Origin: Pseudonocardia acidicola
GTDB lineage: Bacteria > Actinomycetota > Actinomycetes > Mycobacteriales > Pseudonocardiaceae
Length of the DNA stretch: 64,000 nucleotides
Direction of reading: 5' to 3'
NCBI RefSeq assembly: GCF_012911935.1
Contig: NZ_JAAXLA010000009.1
Span: forward strand, 62,001 to 126,000
Positions 50,783 through 59,776 of the stretch are shown here, piece by piece. The position numbers and the translations under genes were made by a program. Position 1 is the stretch's first letter, and each line of letters begins with the position of its first letter. Below the pieces are notes generated by a model, which saw only the letters and a list, made by a program, of their open reading frames with translations, had not been told where the DNA came from and searched no databases.

Positions 50783-51406
50783 ATGAGCGAGGCCACTGCG
50801 CCGGTCCAGCGGGGCGCGCGGCTCTCCCGCAGTGCGCGGAGGGCGCAGCTGCTCGTCGCCGCGCGGGACGTGTTCGCAGCCCAGGGCTACCACGCGGCGG
50901 CGATGGACGACATCGCCGAAAAGGCGGGTGTCAGCAAGCCGGTGCTCTACCAGCATTTCCCCGGCAAGCTCGAGCTGTATCGCGCGCTGCTGACGACCTA
51001 CGCCGACGAACTCGTCGGCCGGGTGCAGAGCGCGATAAGCCGCACCGCGGACAACCGGGAACGGGTGCACGCCGCCGTCGCCGCCTATTTCGACTTCGTC
51101 GCCGGTGAGGGCCACGCCTATCGGCTGGTGTTCGAGTCCGACCTGCGGGGCGAGCCCGAAGCCGCCGCGGTCGTCGACGGGGCGCTGACCAGGTGCATCG
51201 ACGCCGTCGCCGACGTGGTGACCACCGACGCCGGACTGGACGCCCCGCGCGCCCGGCTGCTCGCCGTCGGCCTGGTCGGGCTCAGCCAGGTGGCCGCGCA
51301 GTACTGGCTCGACTCCGACCAGTCGGTCCCGCGCGACGAGGCCGTCAATCTGATGTCCGCGCTGGCGTGGCGCGGGCTGGCCGGATTCCCGCTGATCCAC
51401 GACTGA
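50783..51406 (+). CDS. TetR-family regulator (Rv3208-like)
   Basis: A 207-residue TetR regulator. The N-terminal helix-turn-helix reads AMDDIAEKAGVSKPVLYQHFPGKLELYRALL (residues about 40-72). The ligand domain ends YWLDSDQSVPRDEAVNLMSALAWRGLAGFPLI. ATG at 50783 with GAGGGGGCGG. In M. tuberculosis the equivalent TetR (Rv3208) is followed by the DUF3107 gene; here an extra cluster separates the two. Ligand and targets are not visible. Ends at a strong hairpin. Confidence 0.9.
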   Translation: MSEATAPVQRGARLSRSARRAQLLVAARDVFAAQGYHAAAMDDIAEKAGVSKPVLYQHFPGKLELYRALLTTYADELVGRVQSAISRTADNRERVHAAVAAYFDFVAGEGHAYRLVFESDLRGEPEAAAVVDGALTRCIDAVADVVTTDAGLDAPRARLLAVGLVGLSQVAAQYWLDSDQSVPRDEAVNLMSALAWRGLAGFPLIHD

Positions 51407-51420
51407 CCGGCAACGACCGA

Positions 51421-51456
51421 CCGCGGGCCCGCCGCTGTGCGCCGGCGGGCCCGCGG
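51421..51456. terminator. Bidirectional terminator hairpin
   Basis: Perfect 14-bp stem CCGCGGGCCCGCCG/CGGCGGGCCCGCGG with an 8-nt loop, midway between the convergent TetR (+) and hydrolase (-) genes. Confidence 0.85.
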
Positions 51457-51464
51457 TGGGTCCT

Positions 51465-52382
51465 TCAGGGCGTCCCCGCGCCCACCATGGCCGAGCGCAC
51501 CAGCACGTCGAGGCGCGCCGTCACGCCGGCCACGCGTTCCACCGGCAGCATGTGGCCGGCCTCCGGGAAGATCGTCAACGATGCCGAGGGCAGCGCCGTG
51601 GAGATCCGCCGCGCCGCCCGGACCGGGGTGAGCCGGTCGCGCGAGCCGACCAGCACCGTCGTCCGGATCGTGGCGAACGCCGCCAGTGCGGCGTCGCGCT
51701 CGTGGGCCTCCAGGGTCGGGCGGAAGCCCGACAGCGTCGCCGGACGGCACGCCGCCACGCACTCCGACGTGATGCGCAGCGCCTCGCGCTCCACGCCCGG
51801 CCCGAGCAGCAGCCAGCGCATGCCCGGGTTGAGCATCGCCGGACGCTTGCTGAGCAGCTCGCGGCGGGTCCACCAGCGCGACGCGTAGAGCCGCCGCTCC
51901 GCCCGCTGCACCGCGGCGAGCCCCCGCGGGGCGAGGCCGAGGAACTGCTCGGTGGTCCCGCCGCTGGCCGTGGCGACCAGAGCCACCCCGGCGACGCGGC
52001 GGGCCACCAGCTCCGGGTGCCGCTCGGCCAGCGCCATCACCGTCATGCCGCCCATCGAGTGCCCACCGAGCACCAGCGGGCCTTCCGGGGCGACCTGGCC
52101 GATGACCTCGGCGAGGTCGTCGGCCAGCTGCTCGAGGGTCATCGACTCCGGGTCGACGGCGGCCGAGCGGCCGTGCCCGCGGTGGTCGAACCGCACGACC
52201 CGCGGCGCCGAGGCACCACCCACCAGCCGGGCGGTGACCGGGCCCCAGCTGCGGGCATCGAGGGTCCAACCGTGCGCCAGCACCACCGTCACCCCGGAGT
52301 CCGAGGCGTTCGCGGGGCCGTCGACCTCGACGTGCAGCCGGGTCCCGTCGGCGCCGCGCGCCCCTGCGACGACCTCCCCCAT
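51465..52382 (-). CDS. Alpha/beta hydrolase of the SDR-AurF cluster
   Basis: A 305-residue alpha/beta hydrolase: VVLAHGWTLDARSWGPV (oxyanion), FDHRGHGRS, nucleophile GHSMGGMTVM near 105, LVGSRDRLTPV (acid) and FPEAGHMLPVER (His). No signal peptide. The ATG overlaps the oxygenase stop by one base (TGATG at 52380-52384), so SDR, oxygenase and hydrolase form one coupled operon, likely acting in sequence on a lipid-like or aromatic substrate. Confidence 0.9.
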   Translation of the reverse strand: MGEVVAGARGADGTRLHVEVDGPANASDSGVTVVLAHGWTLDARSWGPVTARLVGGASAPRVVRFDHRGHGRSAAVDPESMTLEQLADDLAEVIGQVAPEGPLVLGGHSMGGMTVMALAERHPELVARRVAGVALVATASGGTTEQFLGLAPRGLAAVQRAERRLYASRWWTRRELLSKRPAMLNPGMRWLLLGPGVEREALRITSECVAACRPATLSGFRPTLEAHERDAALAAFATIRTTVLVGSRDRLTPVRAARRISTALPSASLTIFPEAGHMLPVERVAGVTARLDVLVRSAMVGAGTP

Positions 52383-53272
52383 CAGATGAGGTGCGCCTTG
52401 CGCCAGAGCACCTCGGTCGGACCGCCGATGATGCCCTGCTCACGCAGGAACGGCACCAGCTTGCGGGCCGACCAGCGCAGCGTCTCCTGGTAGTGCGGGT
52501 TGGCCAGCGCCGCCTTCTGCCCGGCCTTCGGGTCGATGCCGACGCTGCGGTAGACCTCGGGGTGGACCAGGCTGCGGGCCACGACGAACGCGATCCGCGC
52601 GGACAGGTAGCGCGCGATCGTGCGCTGCGCCGTGTTGGTCTTCGGCATGATCCGCATGAGCTCCTCGCGGGCGTAGCGGACGTGCCGGGCCTCCTCGGTC
52701 ACGTGGATCTTGTTGATCATGCGGGTGAGCGGCTGGACGCGCTCGTCACGCATCGACTCGCGCTGCAGCTGGTCGAGGATCTCCTCGACGAACAGCGTCC
52801 CGGCGAACATCGCCGGCCCGTAGCCGATGGTCTTGAACAGCCGGCCCAGCTCGTGGGTGATCCGGTTCGGGGCGTAGTCCGGCACCCCGTAGCGCTCGGT
52901 CATCTTCGCGAACATGATCGAATGCCGGCACTCGTCGGCGATCTCGACCAGCGCGTACTGGATGTGCTGGCGACGCGGGTCGCGGTCGTAGGCGTAGCGC
53001 AGCAGCATCTGCATGAGGATCATCTCGAACCACAGCCCGATCCGGGCGATGCTGCACACCTCGTGGATGGACAGCGTGCGGCGCTGCTCCTCGGTCAGCT
53101 GGTCCCACAGCTCGGTGCCGTAGAGCGACACGCGCTCGGGGGTGAGTCCCCACCCGTCAGTGAGCGGGGCCTCCCAGTCGATGTCGATGCTGGGCTCGTA
53201 GGAGTGGTCCAGCGACGAGCGCAGCAGCCGCTCGGCCGTGGCCTCCCGGTCGTTGACGGTCTTGACGCTCAC
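52382..53272 (-). CDS. AurF-type non-heme diiron oxygenase
   Basis: A 296-residue protein of the AurF/p-aminobenzoate N-oxygenase-like diiron family. Iron-ligand motifs visible: EIADECRHSIMF (near 130), FVEEILDQLQRE (near 180) and TEEARHVRYAREELM (near 210), each helix giving Glu/His ligands. Many actinobacterial relatives are of unknown substrate and sit beside SDR and hydrolase genes. GTG at 53270-53272 overlaps the SDR stop (GTGA), with GAGAGGAG upstream. A fatty-acid or aromatic hydroxylation is inferred only. Confidence 0.85.
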   Translation of the reverse strand: MSVKTVNDREATAERLLRSSLDHSYEPSIDIDWEAPLTDGWGLTPERVSLYGTELWDQLTEEQRRTLSIHEVCSIARIGLWFEMILMQMLLRYAYDRDPRRQHIQYALVEIADECRHSIMFAKMTERYGVPDYAPNRITHELGRLFKTIGYGPAMFAGTLFVEEILDQLQRESMRDERVQPLTRMINKIHVTEEARHVRYAREELMRIMPKTNTAQRTIARYLSARIAFVVARSLVHPEVYRSVGIDPKAGQKAALANPHYQETLRWSARKLVPFLREQGIIGGPTEVLWRKAHLI

Positions 53273-54162
53273 GACGCGCTCCTCTCGGTAATGGTGGCGG
53301 TGGCTGCGGTGGGGGCCGTGGTGTCGCGGCCGGTGAAGCGCCGGATCAGCCCGGCGGCGATCGGCGAGGCGTCGAAGTGGCCCGCGGCCGCGCGCTTGCG
53401 GATCCGGCGCACCACGGCGGGAGCGACCAGCCCGGACAGGTGCCGGCCGAGCCACAGCTCGATTCCGCCGGCCCTGGTGCCCGCGGTGTCGCGGGGCGGC
53501 TTGGGCGCCGCCAGCACGCGCAGCACGGTGCCGACGATGTCGTCGACCTCCTCCCGGCGGACCTGGCCCTCCAGCGACAGGCCGATCTCGCGGCCGGCGT
53601 CGTGGATCGGGGTCCGCACGTAACCGGGGTAGACGGTGGTCACGTGCAGGTCGGTGTCGTACTCCAGGCGCAGCGCGTCGGCGTACGCGGTCATCCCGCG
53701 CTTGGCCACGCTGTAGGCCGACACGAACGGCAGCGTCAGGTACGCGAGCTCACTGGAGACGAACACGACCCGGCTCCTGGCACCGCGCGCGGCACGCGAG
53801 GCCTGCAGCGCGGGCAGCGCCGCGGCGGTGACCCGCCAGGCGCCGAACAGGTTGACGTCGATGACCGCGAACGCGTCGGGCTGCAGCGGGCCGCCGGCGT
53901 CGTTGGGGATGCCGATGCCGGCGTAGTGCACGACGGCGTCCAGCCCGCCGAGCCGCTCCACGGCCTCGGCGACCGCGCGCTCCACGGCGGCGTCGTCGGT
54001 GATGTCGCAGGCGATCACGTGGTCCCCCGCGACCCGGTCCAGGCCTACCACCTGCACACCCTGCTCGCGCAGCCGGGTCGCGGTCGGCGCCCCGAACCCA
54101 CCGGCCGCGCCGGTGATCAGCACCCGGCTCCCGGCGGCGATCGAGCTGCCCTGGGTCATCAT
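53269..54162 (-). CDS. Short-chain dehydrogenase/reductase
   Basis: A 297-residue SDR: cofactor loop LITGAAGGFGAPTATRL, HYAGIG (NNAG equivalent), catalytic Ser in VVFVSSELAYL and YSVAKRG (YxxxK) near 160, then VTTVYPGYVRTPIH. A 50-residue C-terminal extension is basic. Tandem ATG codons at 54162/54159 after AAAGGGG. First gene of the SDR-oxygenase-hydrolase operon and divergent from a TetR gene across a double palindrome, so repression by that TetR is likely. Confidence 0.92.
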   Translation of the reverse strand: MMTQGSSIAAGSRVLITGAAGGFGAPTATRLREQGVQVVGLDRVAGDHVIACDITDDAAVERAVAEAVERLGGLDAVVHYAGIGIPNDAGGPLQPDAFAVIDVNLFGAWRVTAAALPALQASRAARGARSRVVFVSSELAYLTLPFVSAYSVAKRGMTAYADALRLEYDTDLHVTTVYPGYVRTPIHDAGREIGLSLEGQVRREEVDDIVGTVLRVLAAPKPPRDTAGTRAGGIELWLGRHLSGLVAPAVVRRIRKRAAAGHFDASPIAAGLIRRFTGRDTTAPTAATATITERSAS

Positions 54163-54183
54163 CGGCCCCTTTCGACGCTTGCT

Positions 54184-54214
54184 GTTACCGGCGGTAACTG
54201 TTACCACTGGTAAC
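54184..54214. promoter_or_regulatory. Double TetR operator: two perfect 15-bp palindromes
   Basis: GTTACCGGCGGTAAC (54184-54198) and GTTACCACTGGTAAC (54200-54214), each a perfect inverted repeat with arms GTTACC/GGTAAC and 16 bp centre to centre. They fill the space between the divergent SDR and TetR genes; the second touches the TetR start codon at 54215. Spacing of about 1.5 turns suits two dimers on opposite faces of the helix. Confidence 0.88.
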
Positions 54215-54940
54215 GTGCCGCACGACACGCCGCCTGTCAACCCCAACGCAAAACGAACCGCCCGGGAGGAACGCCGGGCCGAGCGCCGCGCCGAGATGGT
54301 CGCCGCGGCCATGGACGCCGTCCGCCGGCACGGCCCGGGCGTCTCCGTCGCCGACATCGCGGCGGTCGCCGGTATCACCAAACCCGTGCTCTACCGGCAC
54401 TTCACCGACCGCGCCGACCTGCAGCGCGCCGTCGGCGAGCAGGCCGCCGGCCTGCTGATGGCGCGCATCGCCCCGGCCCTGACCGGCCAGCTCGAACCCG
54501 CCGAGCAGGTCCGTGCGGCGATCGACGCGTTCCTCGCCGGGATCGAGGAGGAGCCGCAGCTGTGGCGGTTCGTCGTGCACAACCCCGCCGAGCGCGGCGC
54601 CGGCGCCGAGATCGTCGACGACGCCCGGGAGACGATCGCCCGGATGCTCGCCACGCTGCTCGGCGAACGCCTCCGCGCCCAGGGGCGTGACTCCGGCGGG
54701 GCGGAGGCCTGGGCGCACGGCCTCGTGGGCATGGTGCAGAGTGCCGGCGACTGGTGGCTCGAACGGCGCACCATGACCCGGGCGGCGCTCACCGACTACC
54801 TGACCGCACTGATCTGGTCCGGCGTGGCCGGCGTGCTCGGCGTCGACACCGGACCGCGCGAGCAGCGGGCCGGCGGGCCGCTGCGACTCATCCCCTCCGC
54901 CGGCGACCCGGCGGGACGACAGGAGGCCGACCATGCCTGA
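54215..54940 (+). CDS. TetR-family repressor divergent from the SDR operon
   Basis: A 241-residue TetR regulator. After a basic head (NAKRTAREERRAERRAEMV) comes the helix-turn-helix VSVADIAAVAGITKPVLYRHFTDRADLQRAV (about 46-76). The ligand domain is typical in length. The GTG start directly follows the second operator palindrome with no ribosome site, so the mRNA is probably leaderless and autorepressed. Its stop overlaps the DUF4873 gene by 8 bp. Confidence 0.9.
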   Translation: MPHDTPPVNPNAKRTAREERRAERRAEMVAAAMDAVRRHGPGVSVADIAAVAGITKPVLYRHFTDRADLQRAVGEQAAGLLMARIAPALTGQLEPAEQVRAAIDAFLAGIEEEPQLWRFVVHNPAERGAGAEIVDDARETIARMLATLLGERLRAQGRDSGGAEAWAHGLVGMVQSAGDWWLERRTMTRAALTDYLTALIWSGVAGVLGVDTGPREQRAGGPLRLIPSAGDPAGRQEADHA

Positions 54941-55277
54941 GCAGGACGGGCAGCAGGACGGACACAGCCACGACGAGGGCTACACCGGGCCGGCGACGCT
55001 GTACGTGGGCGGCCACGAGGTGCCGGTGCGGGTCCGGCTCGACGCCCGCCACGAGCCGCACGACGGGCAGTTGCACTGGTTCGGGCGGGTGGACGCCGAG
55101 CCCCGGCTGGCCGACCTGCTGAGCACGGGCAACGGACGGACCGCCGCGATCGAGATGAGCACCCCGACCGGCCGCGCCGCGGCGCGCATCGGCGATGTCG
55201 ACCCGTGGGGTCGCTACCGGGTCACCGGTGTCGGCCGGCCGCCGTTCACCCTCGACGACCCGCCGATCGAGGTGTAG
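54933..55277 (+). CDS. DUF4873-type small protein
   Basis: A 114-residue protein: acidic/His head, then YTGPATLYVGGHEVPVRVRL, LHWFGRVDAEPRL and YRVTGVGRPPF, a compact beta-rich layout matching DUF4873. This domain is often attached to flavin monooxygenases or encoded near them. ATG at 54933 lies inside the TetR gene, so it is coexpressed with the repressor. Whether it serves the divergent oxygenase is unknown. Confidence 0.7.
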   Translation: MPEQDGQQDGHSHDEGYTGPATLYVGGHEVPVRVRLDARHEPHDGQLHWFGRVDAEPRLADLLSTGNGRTAAIEMSTPTGRAAARIGDVDPWGRYRVTGVGRPPFTLDDPPIEV

Positions 55278-55307
55278 CGCCCGGCACCGGGAGCCGCACA
55301 TGGCGAG

Positions 55308-55337
55308 GGGCCCGGCCGGCGACTGCCGGCCGGGCCC
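55308..55337. terminator. Bidirectional terminator hairpin
   Basis: Perfect 13-bp stem GGGCCCGGCCGGC/GCCGGCCGGGCCC with a GACT loop, between convergent DUF4873 (+) and DUF3107 (-) genes. Confidence 0.88.
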
Positions 55338-55362
55338 GTGGCCGCGGTGTCGAGAAGCCGGG

Positions 55363-55593
55363 TCAGCTGCCGACGGCGAAGCCGACCCTGCGCCCGTCGG
55401 CCGGCGCGATCTCGATGTACGAGATGCGTGCGGAGGGCACCACGTAGCGGCGCCCCTTCTCGTCGGACAGGCTGAGCAGGCCGTCGTCGGACTTCAGCGC
55501 GTCGCGGACCAGCGCCTCGACCTCGTCCGGCGTCTGGTCGCTGGACACCACGAGCTCCCGCGGGCTCTCCGCGATGCCGATCTTGACCTCCAC
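55363..55593 (-). CDS. DUF3107 small actinobacterial protein (TB9.4-like)
   Basis: A 76-residue protein starting MEVKIGIAESPRELVV and containing PDEVEALVRDAL and GRRYVVPSARISYIEI, the DUF3107 pattern (Rv3208A). The start is decided by AGGAGG at 55600-55605, six nt before the GTG at 55591-55593; a GTG at 55611 lies in front of that ribosome site and is rejected. No membrane segment. Function unknown; conserved beside the TetR gene in mycobacteria, here 4 kb away because of the inserted SDR cluster. Confidence 0.88.
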   Translation of the reverse strand: MEVKIGIAESPRELVVSSDQTPDEVEALVRDALKSDDGLLSLSDEKGRRYVVPSARISYIEIAPADGRRVGFAVGS

Positions 55594-55709
55594 CGGGAAC
55601 CTCCTGGTCACGCAGTTGGGTTGACGAGAACCAGGCTAGTCCAGCCACGGCGCCCGAGTGGGCCGGGTGGCCACCGCGGCGTCCGCCGGGCGCGAACACC
55701 GCACCGGGT

Positions 55710-56396
55710 TCAGGCCAGGCCGAGGCTGGCCATCCGCTTGCCGTGGTTGGACTGCAGCCGCTTGATCAGCGTCGCGATCCCGGCGAGGTCGCCGGAACCG
55801 CTGACGATGAACTCGGCCAGCTCGTCGCGCTCGGCCACGATGTGCTGGGCCTGGGTGACGGCCTCGCCGAGCAACCGGCGGCCCCAGAGCGCGAGCCGGT
55901 CGCGCGCCTGCCGGTTGGCCGCGCACGCCGCCCGCACCTCGCGTTCGGCGAACGCGCTGTGCCCGGTGTCGGCCAGCACCTGCTGCACCAGCTCACCGGT
56001 CGGGCCGGGCAGCCAGCCGGCGATCTCACGGTAGAAGTCGGCCGCCAGGCCGTCGCCCACGTACGCCTTCACCAGCGACTCCAGCCAGCTGCGCGGGGCC
56101 GTCGAGGCGTGGTAGGAGTCCAGCGGCGCCACGAACGGCGCCATCGCCTCCTCCACCGGCACGCCGAGCCCGCGCAGATGATCCTCCAGCAGCCGGAAGT
56201 GCCCGATCTCGGCGGCGGCCATGGCCGACAGCTGCGCCCGCCCGCTCAGCGTGGGCGCGGTGCGCGCGTCCGCCGCGAGCCGGTCGAACGCCGACAGCTC
56301 GCCGTAGGCGATCACCCCGAGCAGATCGATCGTCGCCCGTGCCGGCACCGGCTCTCCGGTAGCGGCGACCCCACCGGTGCCCACGTCACCCACCAT
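55710..56396 (-). CDS. Ferritin-like (MiaE_2-type) four-helix protein
   Basis: A 228-residue ferritin-like-fold protein (Rv3210c position), similar to tRNA-(ms2io6A)-hydroxylase-like MiaE_2 domains: [38 protein letters not shown] (E..H ligands), and [19 protein letters not shown]. Glu/His pairs suggest a metal site, but tRNA hydroxylation is not established for this actinobacterial branch. ATG at 56394-56396. Divergent from rhlE across 252 bp that hold a possible -10 TACCAT near 56504 and nothing else clear. Confidence 0.82.
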   Translation of the reverse strand: MVGDVGTGGVAATGEPVPARATIDLLGVIAYGELSAFDRLAADARTAPTLSGRAQLSAMAAAEIGHFRLLEDHLRGLGVPVEEAMAPFVAPLDSYHASTAPRSWLESLVKAYVGDGLAADFYREIAGWLPGPTGELVQQVLADTGHSAFAEREVRAACAANRQARDRLALWGRRLLGEAVTQAQHIVAERDELAEFIVSGSGDLAGIATLIKRLQSNHGKRMASLGLA

Positions 56397-56648
56397 GGGA
56401 CGGGAGCCTAGTGTCCGGAACGGCTGCCGGGCCCGCCCGGAGCCGTGGCAGTGCGCGTCACCCGACCCGCTGACCGCGCCGGGTCCCCGTGGAGGACCCC
56501 TTCCGGTACCATGTGACTCAGCGCAGCACCCTGATGGGCGCGCGCACACTACCGGCGGAGCCGGCTCGACGTTCGCGGAGCCGACCCGCAACGACATGGT
56601 GCGTACAGCGCCTCGTCGGTTCTCCCACCTGAGCGTGCAGAAACGCCG

Positions 56649-58478
56649 GTGGTCGATGAGCCGATTCCGGGCTCCTGTGCGCGGAGAGAGGCGATCATCC
56701 TGTCCGTCCAGAACGACACACCGTCCGACCACAACGAATCCTCGGATCCCGCCGAGCAGGCCCCCGGCAGCGGCACTGCCTCGGTGGATGGCTCCCCCGC
56801 CGAGGACGGTCTCGACGAAGCGCACCCGCTGACCGCCGGTGCCCCCGTCCGGGACGACTCCCCCACCTTCGCCGAGCTCGGCGTCCGCCCGGAGATCGTC
56901 CGCGCGCTGGCCGAGGCCGGCATCGAGCGGACCTTCGCGATCCAGGAACTCACCCTGCCGCTGGCGCTCGCCGGCGAGGACGTCATCGGCCAGGCCCGCA
57001 CCGGCACCGGCAAGACCCTCGGGTTCGGCGTGCCACTGTTGCAGCGGTTGATCCCGCCGGCCGAGCGCGCCGCCGCCGATGCCCACGGCGATACCGCCGA
57101 CCGCAGCAAGGACGTGCCGCAGGCACTGGTCGTGGTGCCCACCCACGAGCTGTGTGTGCAGGTGACCAAGGACATCGCCGACGCCGGCAGGCACCTCGGC
57201 GTCCGGGTCACCGCGATCTACGGCGGCCGCGCCTACGAGCCCCAGCTCGCCGCGCTGCACAAGGGCGTGGACATCGTCGTCGGCACCCCGGGCCGGCTGC
57301 TCGACCTGGCCGAGCAGCGCCACCTGGTGCTGGGCCGCGTCAGCGCGCTGGTGCTCGACGAGGCCGACGAGATGCTCGACCTGGGCTTCCTGCCCGACGT
57401 CGAGCGCATCCTGCGGATGCTGCCCGAGCAGCGCCAGACGATGCTGTTCTCGGCCACCATGCCGGGCCCGATCATCCAGCTGTCGCGCGCGTTCCTGAAC
57501 CGCCCCACGCACATCCGGGCCGAGGAAGCCGACCAGGGCTCCATTCACGAGCGCACCCGGCAGTTCGTCTACCGCGCCCACGCGATGGACAAGGTCGAGG
57601 TGGTGTCCCGGGTGCTGCAGGCCCGGGAGCGCGGCCTGACCATGATCTTCGCGCGGACCAAGCGCACGGTGCAGCGAGTCGCCGACGACCTCGCCTCGCG
57701 CGGGTTCGCCGCCGCCGCCGTGCACGGCGACCTTGGCCAGGGCGCCCGTGAGCAGGCGTTGCGGGCGTTCCGCTCCGGCAAGGTCGACGTGCTGGTGGCC
57801 ACCGACGTCGCCGCCCGCGGCATCGACGTGACCGGCGTCACGCACGTGCTCAACTACCAGTGCCCGGAGGACGCCAAGACCTACGTGCACCGCATCGGCC
57901 GCACCGGCCGCGCGGGCAAGGAGGGCGTCGCGATCACGCTGGTCGACTGGGACGAGATCCCGCGCTGGAAGATGGTCAGCGACGAGCTCGGCCTCGGCAT
58001 CGACGAGCCGGTGGAGACCTACTCCACCTCCGACCACCTGTACTCCGACCTCGACATCCCGACCGACGCGACCAGCCGGCTGCCGCTGTCCAAGCGCACC
58101 CGCGCCGGGCTCGACGCCGAGTACGTCGACTCCGAAGGCGACCACGGCGGCCCGCGCAAGCGCCGGGACCGGGGCTCCCGCGATGCCGGGGACGACGCTC
58201 GGCGGCCCCGCCAGCCGCGCCGGCGCACCCGCAGCCGCGGTGGCGTGGCCATCGGCGTCGAGGGCGACGGCGCGGTCGCCACTGCCGGCGACAGCACTGC
58301 CGGCGACGGCACTGCCCCCGCGACCGGCCCCGACGCGCCGGCCGGTGAGGAGACCAAGCCGCGCCGCCGCCGTCGCCGTGGTGGCGCCCGCCGCCGCAAC
58401 GGCTCGGACGGCTCAGGCGGCGCCGAGGTCGAGGCCACGGGCTCGGAGCAGTCCGGCCCGGACGCCGCCGCCAGCTGA
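56649..58478 (+). CDS. rhlE: DEAD-box RNA helicase RhlE-like
   Basis: Up to 609 residues. Q motif [26 protein letters not shown], Walker [21 protein letters not shown] in [16 protein letters not shown], and [13 protein letters not shown] in the second RecA domain. The C-terminal 140 residues are basic and Arg/Gly-rich ([24 protein letters not shown]), suited to RNA binding. The start is uncertain: GTG 56649 opens the longest frame, but GGAGAGAGG (56683-56691) is ideally spaced before a CTG at 56700 giving [13 protein letters not shown]. Rv3211 homologue, involved in RNA remodelling. Confidence 0.92.
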   Translation: MVDEPIPGSCARREAIILSVQNDTPSDHNESSDPAEQAPGSGTASVDGSPAEDGLDEAHPLTAGAPVRDDSPTFAELGVRPEIVRALAEAGIERTFAIQELTLPLALAGEDVIGQARTGTGKTLGFGVPLLQRLIPPAERAAADAHGDTADRSKDVPQALVVVPTHELCVQVTKDIADAGRHLGVRVTAIYGGRAYEPQLAALHKGVDIVVGTPGRLLDLAEQRHLVLGRVSALVLDEADEMLDLGFLPDVERILRMLPEQRQTMLFSATMPGPIIQLSRAFLNRPTHIRAEEADQGSIHERTRQFVYRAHAMDKVEVVSRVLQARERGLTMIFARTKRTVQRVADDLASRGFAAAAVHGDLGQGAREQALRAFRSGKVDVLVATDVAARGIDVTGVTHVLNYQCPEDAKTYVHRIGRTGRAGKEGVAITLVDWDEIPRWKMVSDELGLGIDEPVETYSTSDHLYSDLDIPTDATSRLPLSKRTRAGLDAEYVDSEGDHGGPRKRRDRGSRDAGDDARRPRQPRRRTRSRGGVAIGVEGDGAVATAGDSTAGDGTAPATGPDAPAGEETKPRRRRRRGGARRRNGSDGSGGAEVEATGSEQSGPDAAAS

Positions 58479-58481
58479 TCG

Positions 58482-59726
58482 GTGCTCCGCCCGCGCCCGC
58501 TACCCCCGGAGAGGCGCCGCCGCGGCGACATCGTCGCCGCGGCCGTGCTGGTCGTCGTCCTGTTCGCCGCCGCGGCGCTCTACTGGCTGCACAGCGCGGC
58601 GGCGAACACCGAGTCGGTCACCGATCCGGCGATGTCCGGCGCCGCGGCGCCCCCGGCCCCGGCCGCTGTGCCCGACGGCTTCGTCGAGGCGTGGCGGGCG
58701 CCGAGTGCGGCCACTCCGGTGCCGGTCGTCGCCGGCCCGGGGGTGGTCACCGGGGACGGCTCGGCGGTCGTCGGCCGCGACGCCGAGACCGGGCGGCAGC
58801 GCTGGAGCTACACCCGTGATCTGCCGCTGTGTACGGTCGGCGAGGGATTCGGCCGGGCACTGGCGCTCTACCAGAACGGCCAGTACTGCAGCGAGTTGAC
58901 CGCTCTCGACGCCGCTACCGGGGCGCGGGGGCCGCAGCGCAACTCCGACGTCCGCCCGGGCACCCGGTTGCTGACGAACGGGACGCTCGTCGCCGCCACG
59001 GGGACCGACTACCTCGAGGTCTGGCGGTCGGACCTGGTCAAAACCCTCGAGTACGGGGAGATCCGCGCTCCCGAACAGCCCGGCCAGCAGCCCCGCACCG
59101 GGTGTACCTACGGCTCGTTCGCGATGACCACCGGCCGGCTCGGCGTCATCGAGCGGTGTCCCGGCGACAGCACCGACCGGCTCACCGTGCTCAAGCCGGA
59201 CGGCGCCGGCGACTCGAGCAAGCCGCAGGAGGAGTTCTCCGTCCTGCTCCCCGCGGCCGGCGCTCAACTGATCGCGCTCTCCGCCGACCGTGCCGTGGTG
59301 GCCCTGCCCGAACCTGCCCGGCTGCAGATCCTCGACCGGTCCGGGACGCAGGTCGGTCTCATCCCCTCCGACGTCCCGGCGACCGACCTCGCGGCCGCAC
59401 CGCCGGGCGGGGTGGCGAGGGTGTCGGCCGACGCGCGCCGCGTCTACTGGTGGACCGGTTCTCGGACGGTGGCGCTGGACCGCGCCGATCTCGTCCCGCT
59501 CTGGACGCTCGCCGGGACGCTCGGCCCGGGCACCTCCTACGCCGGGCAGCTACTGCTCCCGGTCCGCGGCGGCCTGCTGCAGGTCGACCCCACGCGCGGC
59601 ACGGTCGTCCGCACGATCCCGGTCGACCGGAGCGGCTGGACCGGCCCGGTGGCCCTCGCCACCCAGGGTTCGGTACTCCTCGAACAGCGCGGCCCCGAGC
59701 TGGTGGCCCTCACCCCGCGACCCTGA
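58482..59726 (+). CDS. Membrane-anchored PQQ-like beta-propeller protein (Rv3212-like)
   Basis: A 414-residue protein with one N-terminal membrane helix (IVAAAVLVVVLFAAAALYWLH) and an extracellular repeat domain of blades such as VVGRDAETGRQRWSYTRDL, ELTALDAATG and LLQVDPTRGTVVRTIPV, the pattern of PQQ-like propellers. Paired cysteines (LPLC...YC; GCTYG...ERC) may form disulfides. GTG at 58482, 3 bp after rhlE, so cotranscribed, as in mycobacteria (Rv3211-Rv3212). Exact role unknown; envelope assembly is a guess. Confidence 0.85.
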   Translation: MLRPRPLPPERRRRGDIVAAAVLVVVLFAAAALYWLHSAAANTESVTDPAMSGAAAPPAPAAVPDGFVEAWRAPSAATPVPVVAGPGVVTGDGSAVVGRDAETGRQRWSYTRDLPLCTVGEGFGRALALYQNGQYCSELTALDAATGARGPQRNSDVRPGTRLLTNGTLVAATGTDYLEVWRSDLVKTLEYGEIRAPEQPGQQPRTGCTYGSFAMTTGRLGVIERCPGDSTDRLTVLKPDGAGDSSKPQEEFSVLLPAAGAQLIALSADRAVVALPEPARLQILDRSGTQVGLIPSDVPATDLAAAPPGGVARVSADARRVYWWTGSRTVALDRADLVPLWTLAGTLGPGTSYAGQLLLPVRGGLLQVDPTRGTVVRTIPVDRSGWTGPVALATQGSVLLEQRGPELVALTPRP

Positions 59727-59776
59727 CCGCGCATCCTCGACGCGCCGCACGCGACGTTCTGGGCCATGCTGGAGGG

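Noticed and set aside
55594..55611. Upstream GTG start for the DUF3107 protein
   Set aside because: It precedes the AGGAGG ribosome site, and the extra residues are not family-like.
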